NCBI RefSeq assembly: GCF_002015115.1
Contig: NZ_MUYA01000004.1
Coordinates: 155,820-219,819, forward strand
Source of the DNA: Haemophilus paracuniculus
GTDB taxonomy: Bacteria > Pseudomonadota > Gammaproteobacteria > Enterobacterales > Pasteurellaceae
DNA: 64,000 nucleotides
Direction of reading: 5' to 3'
In this document: positions 1-8,835 of the stretch, in pieces
Position numbering within the stretch: the first letter of the stretch is position 1
How the letters are laid out: the number at the start of each line of letters is the position of its first letter
Program-made: the position numbers and the translations under genes
The notes under the pieces: model-generated
Seen by the model: the letters and a program-made list of their open reading frames with translations, nothing else
What the model was told of the DNA's origin: nothing
Databases searched by the model: none

Positions 1-48
1 ATCATAATTTGTTTCGTCTATAAAATTGATAAAAGTATTAATCTTTAA

Positions 49-1188
49 TTATCCTTGGAAGAAGGAAATAATTATTTGATCGATTTCTTGTAAATCTTGT
101 TCTGTTAAATTTGATCCAGATGGAAGGCACAAACCATTTTGGAATAATTTTTCTGCCACACCGTTTCCATAGTACTCACAATCTTTAAAGATTGGTTGTA
201 AGTGCATCGGTTTCCACAATGGTCTTGATTCAATACCTTTTTCCAATAATGCAAGACGCAACCCTTCCCGATCTTTTCCGTTTGTTAAAGTTGGATCGAT
301 AAGGATAGTCGTAAGCCAGTAATTTGAATAGTAATCTTCACTTGGCTCTGAAAGAATTGTTACACCCTTGATGTCTTTAAATAACCGACGATAATGCTGA
401 TTTATAGCACGTCTAGCATTAACTCGATCTGTCAATACTTCCATTTGACCACAACCAATTCCAGCACAAATATTACTCATTCGGTAATTGTAGCCAATGT
501 TGCTATGCTCATAATGTGGTGTATTATCCCTAGCTTGCGTAGATAAGAAAGTCGTTTTTTGCTTATCTTGTTGTGAATGGCAAACTAAGGCACCACCACC
601 TGATGTTGTAATGATTTTGTTGCCATTAAATGAAAGCACACCAAATTTTCCGAATGTACCACATTGTTTGCCTTTGTAAGTTGAGCCAAGTGCTTCCGCA
701 GCATCTTCAATAAGGGGGATATCATATTTTGCACAAATTTCTTCAATTTTATCTGCTTTGAAAGGCATACCATATAAATGTACAGCAATAATTGCCTTAG
801 GCTTTTTGCCTTTCTCTATGCAGCCTAAAATAGCTTTTTCGAGTGATTCAGGGCAAATATTCCAAGTGTCTTCTTCTGAATCTACGAATACAGGGGTAGC
901 ACCAAGATAAACAATAGGATTCGCAGATGCAGCAAAAGTCATTGACTGGCAAATAACAACGTCATTTTTTTGTACATCACATTGGACAAGAGCTAAATGC
1001 AATGCAGCTGTACCCGCAGAAAGAGCCGAAACATAGGTATTATCACCCAAAAAAGTTTCTAGCTTTTGTTCAAAATTATTAACATTGGGACCAAGCGGTG
1101 CGATCCAGTTTTGTTCAAATGCTTCGTGAATATAATTGAGTTCATTTCCACCCATATGTGGGGAAGATAAATAAATTCTAATGCTCAT
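49..1188 (-). CDS. DegT/DnrJ/EryC1-family sugar aminotransferase, PglE-like
   Basis: PLP-dependent aminotransferase of 379 aa that should convert a UDP-4-keto-6-deoxy-HexNAc to the 4-amino sugar, the bacillosamine-type step. The start SSPHMGGNELNYI and the following NWIAPLG closely follow Campylobacter PglE as I remember it. The Schiff-base lysine is K191 in SFNGNKIITTSGGG and the PLP-pyridine Asp is D162 in EDAAEALG. It is the last complete gene of the leftward polysaccharide operon and overlaps the HAD gene upstream by 4 nt. The partner 4,6-dehydratase (PglF type) and acetyltransferase (PglD type) are not in the window and may lie beyond base 1. The exact sugar is inferred. Confidence 0.88.
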   Translation of the reverse strand: MSIRIYLSSPHMGGNELNYIHEAFEQNWIAPLGPNVNNFEQKLETFLGDNTYVSALSAGTAALHLALVQCDVQKNDVVICQSMTFAASANPIVYLGATPVFVDSEEDTWNICPESLEKAILGCIEKGKKPKAIIAVHLYGMPFKADKIEEICAKYDIPLIEDAAEALGSTYKGKQCGTFGKFGVLSFNGNKIITTSGGGALVCHSQQDKQKTTFLSTQARDNTPHYEHSNIGYNYRMSNICAGIGCGQMEVLTDRVNARRAINQHYRRLFKDIKGVTILSEPSEDYYSNYWLTTILIDPTLTNGKDREGLRLALLEKGIESRPLWKPMHLQPIFKDCEYYGNGVAEKLFQNGLCLPSGSNLTEQDLQEIDQIIISFFQG

Positions 1189-1826
1189 AATAAGTCCTTT
1201 AATTCGGAAATAGTTTGTATTTTATATTTTGGTAAGTACTCACTGCTTACTTGATCAAAATTTTGAGGATGAATGTTTCTTCCTCCATCAAGTAAGCATA
1301 CTGTATCCCAACCTAGTTTATTTGGTGCTAAAAAATCTTTACGAGGATTATCTGCAATATAAATATACTTTTCGATATCATATTCGTTATCCATAAAGAC
1401 TTTATAATTCTCTGGATTTGGTTTTTCTGAACCAAATTCCTCAGAAATAATGATTTTCTGAAAAATTGAATCCAGTCCTAATGCAATAATTTTATTTCTT
1501 TGAGTTAGACTACGTCCATCTGTTATTATTCCAAGTAAGTAGTCATTTTCTTTACAAAAATTAAGAACTTCGTTTGTCTCTTGGGATAATGAAATTGCTG
1601 GCATATGTTCTCTATACAATTTCAATAGAGTTTGCTTTTCTATATTAGGATAATGAGCAATTAGCCAATCAAACACATTTTCACTTAGGTGATACTTTTC
1701 TTTCATTTTAGAAAATAAGTTAGCATCTGGTGAAATATAATTTGCAATTTCCTTATAGGCTGAATAAAGAAAATCTATTTCATTATATAGAGTATCATCT
1801 AAATCAAAGACAACATATTTATTCAT
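1185..1826 (-). CDS. HAD-superfamily hydrolase
   Basis: 213 aa soluble HAD phosphatase-like protein. Motif I is FDLDDTL (D8 nucleophile, D10 acid/base), followed by an alpha-helical cap and later IITDG (motif II-like), a KP lysine and YIADNPRKDF (acidic motif IV). It is translationally coupled on both sides: its start overlaps the end of the ATP-grasp gene by 8 nt and its stop overlaps the aminotransferase start. This suggests it works on the same sugar or small-molecule substituent. The substrate cannot be told from sequence. Confidence 0.8.
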   Translation of the reverse strand: MNKYVVFDLDDTLYNEIDFLYSAYKEIANYISPDANLFSKMKEKYHLSENVFDWLIAHYPNIEKQTLLKLYREHMPAISLSQETNEVLNFCKENDYLLGIITDGRSLTQRNKIIALGLDSIFQKIIISEEFGSEKPNPENYKVFMDNEYDIEKYIYIADNPRKDFLAPNKLGWDTVCLLDGGRNIHPQNFDQVSSEYLPKYKIQTISELKDLL

Positions 1827-2781
1827 AATTTTCGACTAAAACTTCGGCATCATATCGTAACATTAATAGGTTATTCTTCCATTCAGCGAAAAATCCAATT
1901 TTTTGATTCAATAAGTATTCTTGAATAATGTACTTAGGATAATTAGCCCCTGCTAGGTAACTTAATGGATATCCTCCACCAAACCTTGGGTTTATTTCGA
2001 TTCCTAGTATTTTATCTTTTTGCTTATGGAAAAATACTTGAATCGTTAAGCAACCTTTTGCACCCTCTAAATACGATAAATTTTCTTTAAAATAGGTTAC
2101 AATAAAATTATTTTTAGTAACAGCTTTATTTACTTCGCCAGCTCTCACAAAAATTCTCTTTCTAGGCACAACACATTTTAATTCAGAATTTTTATCATAG
2201 TAGCAATCTACGGTAAATTCATCGTATTCTCCATTAGAGATCAATTCCATAAACATTAACTTTTCATTTGAAAAGTGTTCATCGGTTAAATCTTCTTTTT
2301 TCTTAGCAATAAAAATCCCTTTACTTAAACTTCCATCGCAAGGTTTTACAAAAAGTGGAAAACTTAATGAATTGATATCGTATTGTTTAGGAATTTCGAT
2401 ATGATGATTTAAAAATAGTTCATTCGTTTTTCTTTTATCTCTACACTGCATAATAAGAGAAGGCGAACTCACTATAATATTGACACCTTTATCTTTAAAT
2501 AAATTTATATTTTCACTTAAAACCAACAATTCTGTATCAATAGTTGGAATAACTAGACTAATTTTGTTATTTAAGCAAATAGATAAAAGCTCAGGAATAT
2601 AATTTTCGTCTAATACCTTAGGTACAGAAAAATAACCATCAGATATATGACAAGCGGGCGCTAACGATGGATTATTATCCACAGTAAAAACTTTTCCTTC
2701 TGGGAAAATTGCTTTAAGTTCTTTTTGAAAAAATTGAACTAAGGATACTCGTTGCCCAGCAGATGAAATTAAAATATTCAT
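1819..2781 (-). CDS. ATP-grasp domain protein (CarB-like ligase)
   Basis: 320 aa, starting at MNILISSAGQR (ATG at 2781). A longer frame opens at 2844 inside the preceding gene, but 2781 sits 1 nt after that gene's stop and begins the usual Rossmann-like N-terminal domain. The central part has the ATP-grasp lysine/glycine segment (FPLFVKPCDGSLSKG) and the C-terminal metal-binding ExNPR motif (IEINPRFGGGYPL). ATP-grasp enzymes join a carboxylate to an amine or other nucleophile through an acyl phosphate. Here it may attach an amino or hydroxy acid to an amino sugar. That role is inference from its place between PglC-like and PglE-like genes. Confidence 0.82.
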   Translation of the reverse strand: MNILISSAGQRVSLVQFFQKELKAIFPEGKVFTVDNNPSLAPACHISDGYFSVPKVLDENYIPELLSICLNNKISLVIPTIDTELLVLSENINLFKDKGVNIIVSSPSLIMQCRDKRKTNELFLNHHIEIPKQYDINSLSFPLFVKPCDGSLSKGIFIAKKKEDLTDEHFSNEKLMFMELISNGEYDEFTVDCYYDKNSELKCVVPRKRIFVRAGEVNKAVTKNNFIVTYFKENLSYLEGAKGCLTIQVFFHKQKDKILGIEINPRFGGGYPLSYLAGANYPKYIIQEYLLNQKIGFFAEWKNNLLMLRYDAEVLVENYE

Positions 2782-2782
2782 A

Positions 2783-3382
2783 TTATTTACTTTGATTCCC
2801 CGTAAACTTAGGCATTGTTGCATCATTTTCCGCAGAAATGCCATCTTTAATAATTACTTTTTTTACTGTTTTGAATAGGATTTTTATATCTAACCAGAAT
2901 GTTTGATTTTCTACATACCAAGCATCCAATTTAAATTTTTCTTCCCAGCTAATTGCATTTCGCCCATTAACTTGTGCATAACCAGTAATACCCGGGCGAA
3001 CTAAATGCCGTTTAGCTTGTTCTTCATTATAAAGAGGTAAGTATTCCATCAGTAATGGGCGAGGACCAACCAAACTCATATCGCCTTTTAGAACATTCCA
3101 TAACTCAGGTAATTCATCTAGGCTAGTTGCTCGTAGCTTTTTCCCAAATGGCGTCAAACGCTCGGAATCAGGTAAAGGTTCACCTTTTTCATCAATAGCA
3201 TCTCGCATTGTACGAAACTTAATCATTTCAAATGGCTTACCATTCAGCCCCGGTCTTGTTTGACGAAATAAAACTGGACTACCTAAACGTTTCTTAACTA
3301 GGTAAGTAAGAATAGCATAGATCGGTAATAAAGTAACTAAGGCAATACTAGATACAATGATATCAAAAAGTCTTTTTAGCAT
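2783..3382 (-). CDS. Initiating undecaprenyl-phosphate sugar phosphotransferase, PglC-like
   Basis: 199 aa monotopic phosphoglycosyl transferase of the small, PglC-type size (not the long WbaP form). It has one N-terminal re-entrant membrane segment (IIVSSIALVTLLPIYAILTY), then FRQTRPGLNGKPF, MIKFRTMR, TSLDELPELWNVLKGDMSLVGPRP, and RPGITGYAQVNGR, all hallmarks of the family. It transfers a sugar 1-phosphate from UDP-sugar to undecaprenyl phosphate at the inner face of the cytoplasmic membrane, making the first lipid-linked intermediate. With the PglE-like gene in the operon, a diNAcBac-type or related amino sugar is the likely first residue. Confidence 0.9.
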   Translation of the reverse strand: MLKRLFDIIVSSIALVTLLPIYAILTYLVKKRLGSPVLFRQTRPGLNGKPFEMIKFRTMRDAIDEKGEPLPDSERLTPFGKKLRATSLDELPELWNVLKGDMSLVGPRPLLMEYLPLYNEEQAKRHLVRPGITGYAQVNGRNAISWEEKFKLDAWYVENQTFWLDIKILFKTVKKVIIKDGISAENDATMPKFTGNQSK

Positions 3383-3385
3383 AGG

Positions 3386-4525
3386 TTAAGCCTCAATAAT
3401 GTCTATCAATCGTTGATTGACTTTGGTTATATCGAATTTTTGTTGTGCAATACGGTAACTTTCTTGCCCCATTGTAACAATAGAATGTGGGTTTTTGATA
3501 AAAAATTCCATCTTATCAGCTAAATCTTGGGCATCCCAAGGTTTAACAAGGAATCCATTAACACCATCTTCAACAGTTTCACGACATCCTGGTACATCAG
3601 TTGTGATAATCGCTCGCCCAATAGCCATTGCTTCTTGGGTACTTCTTGGTACACCTTCTCGATAGGATGGTAAAACGAAAATATGGCTTTTAGTGATCCA
3701 TTCTACGATGTTAGTAACTTGCCCAGGATATTCAATAATTCCTAAATTGATAAGCGCATTCAGTTGTTCTTCTGAAATCGCCCCCAAATTTTCCTTATCA
3801 ATACTACCTAATACGGTAAATTTTGTCTGAGGATACTTAGATTTTATATATTTTGCTGCTTGAATAAATTCATTGATGCCTTTTTCTTTAAGTAATCTTC
3901 CTATAAATAGGAAATTTACCTTATCATCTATATTGTTTGAATCAATTTCAGAATAAGGGTATTCAGATAAATCGATCCCTATGCCACCAAGTATGTGCTT
4001 TTCTTTAACCGTGATACCATACTTCTCTAATAGATCTTTTTCATCATCTGGGTTTAACACAATAAATTTATCTAATAGAGGTAAAGACAGCTTATATAGA
4101 ACAATCTGAATTAGTTTAATAATTTTAGTTTTTAGTCTAATCCCATCTGGTTGCTCGGTAAACGTAAACCCTAGCCCTTCAAGCATTCCAATGATCTTAG
4201 GGGTTTTAGCTAGTTTAGCGGCAAATGTGCCAAAAATAACCGCTTTGGTAAAGAAACTAAATACCACATCTGGATTGATTTGTTTTAAATGCTTAGATAA
4301 TGTAATTGAAGCTAATATGTCCGCAAAAGGATTTAGCCCCCCTCTTTTTAGTGGGTAAGTAATAACTTCCACACCCATTGATTTAATCTTTGTTAGTTCT
4401 TGTTCTGAATATTCAGAAACAAAAGCATAAATAGTGTACCCCTCTTGTAATAACTGTTTAATGAGAGGTCCTCTGAAACCATAGATGCTAGATGCTACGG
4501 TGGTTACGAAAGCAATTTTTTTCAT
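3386..4525 (-). CDS. GT4 glycosyltransferase, PglA-like
   Basis: 379 aa GT-B glycosyltransferase, family 4. The N-terminal domain begins KKIAFVTTVASSIYGFRGPLI and contains LEGLGF, as in PglA/WbpX-type enzymes that add HexNAc to a bacillosamine-like acceptor. The C-terminal nucleotide-sugar domain has FIGRLLKEKGI and the EX7E motif in REGVPRSTQEAMAIGRAIITTD. It lies 3 nt upstream of the initiating transferase gene, so it probably adds the second sugar. Donor and linkage are inferred only. Confidence 0.85.
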   Translation of the reverse strand: MKKIAFVTTVASSIYGFRGPLIKQLLQEGYTIYAFVSEYSEQELTKIKSMGVEVITYPLKRGGLNPFADILASITLSKHLKQINPDVVFSFFTKAVIFGTFAAKLAKTPKIIGMLEGLGFTFTEQPDGIRLKTKIIKLIQIVLYKLSLPLLDKFIVLNPDDEKDLLEKYGITVKEKHILGGIGIDLSEYPYSEIDSNNIDDKVNFLFIGRLLKEKGINEFIQAAKYIKSKYPQTKFTVLGSIDKENLGAISEEQLNALINLGIIEYPGQVTNIVEWITKSHIFVLPSYREGVPRSTQEAMAIGRAIITTDVPGCRETVEDGVNGFLVKPWDAQDLADKMEFFIKNPHSIVTMGQESYRIAQQKFDITKVNQRLIDIIEA

Positions 4526-4528
4526 ATG

Positions 4529-5968
4529 TTAAATTTTCCGATGACGTACAATGTTATTTGTGATTTTTAAAATACTTGCATTGAATAGTTTTATAGCAAG
4601 TAAATAGAAAATAGAACCTAATAATATATAGGCTATAATTTCATATAGCTTGTTATTGAATGATATAATTGCTGATCTTTGTATGAAATAACAACTACTA
4701 TACATAATTAAGCTTGAAAAGAAATATTTGTGAAATTCGGAAAAAACAAATCCTAGCTTAAAAAATCTATTTGTGTATATTATCTGAATAATAGTTATTG
4801 ATAGTTCTCCTAAAAGAACTGAATAGCTCGCTCCGATAGCTCCATATTGAGGAATAAGGTATAAAGAACATAATCCAGAAATAATTATGGCAATAGATAA
4901 AGAAATAGTAATTCCCATTGGTTTATTAATTGCAATAAGTAATTGATTTCCTATAACTGAAGATATTCCCATTAGTATTAACTGAAATGAAAGTATGTTG
5001 ATTACTAAATCTATACCATCAAACTTGTCGCCAAAAAATAAAATTGAAAATGGTTTACTAATTAATAATAATCCTAGAGCAGCTGGAAACGATACTAAAT
5101 TAACCAAATCAAAAGTTAATTTTAGGTATTTTCTTACATTATCAAGATCATTTATATGATAGCTATACGCAACCCTAGGAAATATAACAGCACCAATAGC
5201 AAATATAAATGTCATTACTATTCTAATAAATTTATCAGCATTATCAAAGAATCCTATTTGGCTTAATGTTGATTGATCCTCTAATATTATTCTATTTAGA
5301 GCCATATAAGTTGATGACATTAATTGAGAAAGAAAAATAGCAATTAATGAACTGATATGTTCAAGTAAGTTAATTTCCGATAATTTAGGAAACTTCACAT
5401 ATTTACTCAAATATGGCCATAATGAAATGTTACCTAGAAAAGTAGATATTGCTAGTATAAAAATATATAAACTTAGGTCTTGTTCATTTTTTACTAATAA
5501 AAAAATCAATATACAAGAAGATAATTTTACAAAAATATTTCTTAATACTGATTTTTTAAACTCTTCTAAGCCTATGAAAAACCAAGATATATCCAACGAA
5601 ACCGAAATGATGGATATGGCTTGTATAATAAAGTATTCATAGTAATTAGACTTAAAATTATTAATAAAAATAAAGAATAATATTAGTGATAAAATTGATG
5701 AAAATAATTTTATTATAACAATTTCCCCAAACTTCTTATTCAACATTTTAGGATCATTTTTGTAGTATGCAATGGTTCTATTACCATAAATGGATATACC
5801 TAAACTAGCTAACAACGTAAAATATGTTGATATAGAAGATGTGTAAGATACTATTCCTAATGATTCTGCCCCTAAAATACGAGATACATATGGAATAGTT
5901 ATAAATGGAACAAGAATTCCAATAATTTGATTACTAAAACTATAAATATAATTAATTAGAATTTTCAA
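4529..5968 (-). CDS. wzx: Wzx-type polysaccharide flippase (MATE/MOP superfamily)
   Basis: 479 aa, hydrophobic throughout with about 12 to 14 predicted membrane spans. The N terminus (NYIYSFSNQIIGILVPFITIPYVSRILGAESLGIVSY) is the conserved Wzx/RfbX opening. It should flip the undecaprenyl-linked repeat unit across the cytoplasmic membrane in a Wzy-dependent pathway, consistent with wzy and wzz genes in the same operon. Very AT-rich, as usual for flippase genes in such clusters. Confidence 0.9.
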   Translation of the reverse strand: MKILINYIYSFSNQIIGILVPFITIPYVSRILGAESLGIVSYTSSISTYFTLLASLGISIYGNRTIAYYKNDPKMLNKKFGEIVIIKLFSSILSLILFFIFINNFKSNYYEYFIIQAISIISVSLDISWFFIGLEEFKKSVLRNIFVKLSSCILIFLLVKNEQDLSLYIFILAISTFLGNISLWPYLSKYVKFPKLSEINLLEHISSLIAIFLSQLMSSTYMALNRIILEDQSTLSQIGFFDNADKFIRIVMTFIFAIGAVIFPRVAYSYHINDLDNVRKYLKLTFDLVNLVSFPAALGLLLISKPFSILFFGDKFDGIDLVINILSFQLILMGISSVIGNQLLIAINKPMGITISLSIAIIISGLCSLYLIPQYGAIGASYSVLLGELSITIIQIIYTNRFFKLGFVFSEFHKYFFSSLIMYSSCYFIQRSAIISFNNKLYEIIAYILLGSIFYLLAIKLFNASILKITNNIVRHRKI

Positions 5969-5971
5969 AAG

Positions 5972-7033
5972 TTATTCTTCCATTTTTAATATTTTATCTA
6001 GATTTCTTACCTGATTTTTCCAAGATATATTATTAATATCTACAACAGCTTGAGTTGCTAATTGAGATCTTAAATCGTCATTTTCTATTAGTATTATGAT
6101 ATTATTAGCTAATGCACTAGAATCATCAACTGGGGATAGTAGAGAATTTTTATTATGAGTTGCATATTCAAATACTCCACCATAATCAGTTGAGGCTAGA
6201 GCACAACCACAAGCCATACTTTCAGCTCCGGTTAACCCAAATCCTTCATTACGACTTGCACAGATAAATATTGCACATTTGTTATAGAGCTCAAGAAGTT
6301 GATCTGAATTTGCATGTTTAGTATAAGTTATCCAACTAGGCAATTCATTGGGATATTCAAATGCTCCAAACATATTTAAATGAATATTAGGGTATTTTTC
6401 TTTAACTTTTTCTAAAGCAGAAAAGGCAATATCAACTCCCTTATGTTCACTAGTATGGTATAACAGACCCAATTCTAATTTATCTCTCTTTTCTGGGGAT
6501 ATTTTAGGATAGAATTTATCTGTATCGATAGGATTAGATAAGACTATTGCATTTTCCTTAGATTTTGTTAGTACCATATCTTTTAGCCAATTTGAAATAA
6601 CAATATTCTTCATTCCCAACTTATATGTTGAGATTACATGTTCATCAGAAAAACTCCAATTCTCGAAGCCTTGTATTAAATAAAATTTTTTTCCTTTATT
6701 ATTTGGTAATTGAGAAACAACTTCAGCTGTTTCAACAGCTGTTGCAAAAATAATATCAGACTCAGGAAAATCTCTGCTATCTAAATATGGGGTAGCAATT
6801 TTTTTTATTTTAGGATCTAGTGTAAACCAATTGGGGTATTTATTTAGAAAAAATGAGCTGATTCTTTTATTTATCCATTTTGATTTAATATACTTTTTAT
6901 AATGATTATTTGTTAGGAATACTATGGATACAACATGTCCATTTTCTGTTAATCTATTAGCATATTCAAAGACGATTTTAAATCCTCCACATGCTCTTTT
7001 CATCATTGATGGTAAACAAAATGTAATTTTCAT
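5972..7033 (-). CDS. Glycosyltransferase family 4
   Basis: 353 aa GT-B enzyme. It opens with KITFCLPSMMKRACGGFKIVFEYANRL and carries the EX7E nucleotide-sugar signature in SRNEGFGLTGAESMACGCA, resembling WsaF/rhamnosyltransferase-like GT4 proteins. Soluble or peripheral at the cytoplasmic face. Its start codon overlaps the stop of the SDR gene by 1 nt. Donor sugar not predictable. Confidence 0.83.
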   Translation of the reverse strand: MKITFCLPSMMKRACGGFKIVFEYANRLTENGHVVSIVFLTNNHYKKYIKSKWINKRISSFFLNKYPNWFTLDPKIKKIATPYLDSRDFPESDIIFATAVETAEVVSQLPNNKGKKFYLIQGFENWSFSDEHVISTYKLGMKNIVISNWLKDMVLTKSKENAIVLSNPIDTDKFYPKISPEKRDKLELGLLYHTSEHKGVDIAFSALEKVKEKYPNIHLNMFGAFEYPNELPSWITYTKHANSDQLLELYNKCAIFICASRNEGFGLTGAESMACGCALASTDYGGVFEYATHNKNSLLSPVDDSSALANNIIILIENDDLRSQLATQAVVDINNISWKNQVRNLDKILKMEE

Positions 7034-8082
7034 TAATATTCCTCACTTTGCCACGACATAATTAAATTTTTAAACATTAATTCTGTATTTGTTGTTGCCT
7101 TCCAACCTAATTTTTCTAATTTCTCAGTTTTTAATTTTATTTTAACAACTGGGTTATAGCCAAGTGATTGACTATCTTTTAACTCAATAACAACTTTAAC
7201 AGAATTTGTAGGATCTAATTTAGCAACCATTTCTGCCATCTTCTTGATAGAAATCATTGTATTTTCGTTGGCTACATTATAAGCATTACTAATATTTCCT
7301 TTAAGTAAAATATATAGTAATGCTGAAACAGCATCTTTGGTATAACAGTAATTACGTTCTGTCTCGCCAGTTGTATGTAAAACAATATCTTTTTTCTCAA
7401 TCATTGAACGAGCAAACTGGGCAAAAACACGATTATCATTGTAATCAACACCAGGACCAAATGTTTGAGCTAAGCGAGCAATTTTTACTGGAATATTAAA
7501 TTGGCTTGAGTAGGAAATACATAAACATTCCGCCATTCTTTTGCCTTCGGAATAACTACTACGCACATTGGTAAAGTCAATGTATCCAAAATCTTTTTCA
7601 AATACATCTTTTTTATCCACTGTTCCGTATACTTCCAAAGATGATAAATAAACGAATGATTTCACCTCTTTCTCTTTGGCAAGATTTAATAAATTTTTAG
7701 TTCCTTGCAAAGAAATTTCAATGGTATCTACTGGTTTTTTTACAAAATCGGATGAAGAGGTAATACTTGCACCGTGAATAATATAGTCGATATTCTGAGT
7801 AATAGTTGGTAAAGCTAATACATCCCCATTTATTAGTTCTAGCCCATTTAATGCTGTATATTTACCAAATAATGATTTGGCTTTTTCTAAATTCCTAATT
7901 AAAGCTAATACTTGGATATTAAGTTGATACCTTTTGTTTGCTTCTAAAATAGAGTAAACAAGATGTGATCCAATTAAACCCGTAGCACCTGTAATAAGTA
8001 TTGTAGAATTTGCTAAACTATTAAGTAACTCGTCATTTTCAATAAGAAATGAATTAACGTCAGCTTCGATATATTTGTTCAT
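7033..8082 (-). CDS. Extended SDR (NAD-dependent epimerase/dehydratase family), candidate CDP-ketose reductase
   Basis: 349 aa Rossmann-fold protein. The nucleotide-binding motif GATGLIG is at about residues 32-38, the catalytic YxxxK is Y177/K181 (SYSEGKRM), and SS precedes LEVYG. It follows the cytidylyltransferase gene by 4 nt. In pneumococcal capsule loci an IspD-type cytidylyltransferase next to an epimerase-like reductase makes CDP-mannitol or CDP-arabinitol (Mnp1/Mnp2 and Abp1/Abp2, from memory). The same logic here would make this the CDP-ketose reductase. It could instead be an ordinary nucleotide-sugar epimerase. Confidence 0.8.
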   Translation of the reverse strand: MNKYIEADVNSFLIENDELLNSLANSTILITGATGLIGSHLVYSILEANKRYQLNIQVLALIRNLEKAKSLFGKYTALNGLELINGDVLALPTITQNIDYIIHGASITSSSDFVKKPVDTIEISLQGTKNLLNLAKEKEVKSFVYLSSLEVYGTVDKKDVFEKDFGYIDFTNVRSSYSEGKRMAECLCISYSSQFNIPVKIARLAQTFGPGVDYNDNRVFAQFARSMIEKKDIVLHTTGETERNYCYTKDAVSALLYILLKGNISNAYNVANENTMISIKKMAEMVAKLDPTNSVKVVIELKDSQSLGYNPVVKIKLKTEKLEKLGWKATTNTELMFKNLIMSWQSEEY

Positions 8083-8086
8083 AATA

Positions 8087-8806
8087 TTATCCTAGGATTT
8101 GTGCATTTTCTCTTAATTCTGAGATAGCTCGGAAGATATAAAAATCAGATGGGGTCGTAATCTTAATATTTTCACTGCTACCCATTATAGTATAGAGTTG
8201 TTTGCCATAGTAACGCATTAACGTAGCAGAATCTGTAAAATCAAATAAATTTTCTTTTTGAGCATTTAAATGAGTTTGATAGATATCTTTAAGAAAAAAG
8301 CCCTGTGGGGCAACAGCAGTTTGGCAACTATCTCTATCAATAACATTAGTAATACTGTTATTATCATTTACTTGAATTACCGTTTCGATAACGGGTTTTA
8401 CGGTAATAGCATTACCATTTTGTTTAATGCAATCAATATTATTTGAAATCGTTAATTCATTGATAAGAGGGCGGACACCATCGTGAATCAATACAATATC
8501 CTGATCGGATTCTTTTATATCATTTAAAGCATTTAATCCATTAAAAATGGACATTTGTCCTGTTTTTCCACCAGGTACGATTTTACTTACTTTTTTAATG
8601 TGGAATTTCTCTAAAAGCTCTTGAAGATAATCAATCCACTCTTCAATGCAAACTACAACAATATTATCTATTTTAGGGTGAGATTCAAAATGTTCTAATG
8701 TGTAGATGATAATCGGCTTTCCGTGTAATTCTAAAAATTGTTTAGGTTTAGTTGAACTCTTCATTCGAGAGCCTGTTCCGCCAGCAAAAATTACTGCGTT
8801 AATCAT
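8087..8806 (-). CDS. IspD/TarI-family cytidylyltransferase (CDP-alditol synthesis)
   Basis: 239 aa nucleotidyltransferase. The CTP-binding loop is FAGGTGSRM (residues 7-15) with KPKQFLEL just after, and the HDGVRPL motif is at 108-114. FAGGTGSR and HDGVRP are TarI/Bcs1-like, whereas housekeeping IspD reads PAAGxGxRM and HDAARP. It should therefore activate a pentitol/ketose phosphate to its CDP derivative rather than serve isoprenoid synthesis. Its place among SDR and LicD genes supports that. The exact polyol is unknown. Confidence 0.85.
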   Translation of the reverse strand: MINAVIFAGGTGSRMKSSTKPKQFLELHGKPIIIYTLEHFESHPKIDNIVVVCIEEWIDYLQELLEKFHIKKVSKIVPGGKTGQMSIFNGLNALNDIKESDQDIVLIHDGVRPLINELTISNNIDCIKQNGNAITVKPVIETVIQVNDNNSITNVIDRDSCQTAVAPQGFFLKDIYQTHLNAQKENLFDFTDSATLMRYYGKQLYTIMGSSENIKITTPSDFYIFRAISELRENAQILG

Positions 8807-8835
8807 AATTCATTCCTCATTTATCTTGTTTAGAA

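Noticed and set aside
1..48. Possible start of the next operon gene (ATG on the minus strand at 5-3)
   Set aside because: Only two bases of coding sequence would be in the window and the Shine-Dalgarno is poor; cannot be judged.
5427..5642. Rightward ORF inside wzx
   Set aside because: Antisense to a well-supported membrane protein in an AT-rich region; no family features.
8087..8806. Calling the cytidylyltransferase housekeeping IspD
   Set aside because: Its loops read FAGGTGSRM and HDGVRPL (TarI/Bcs1 type), and it lies in a polysaccharide operon.
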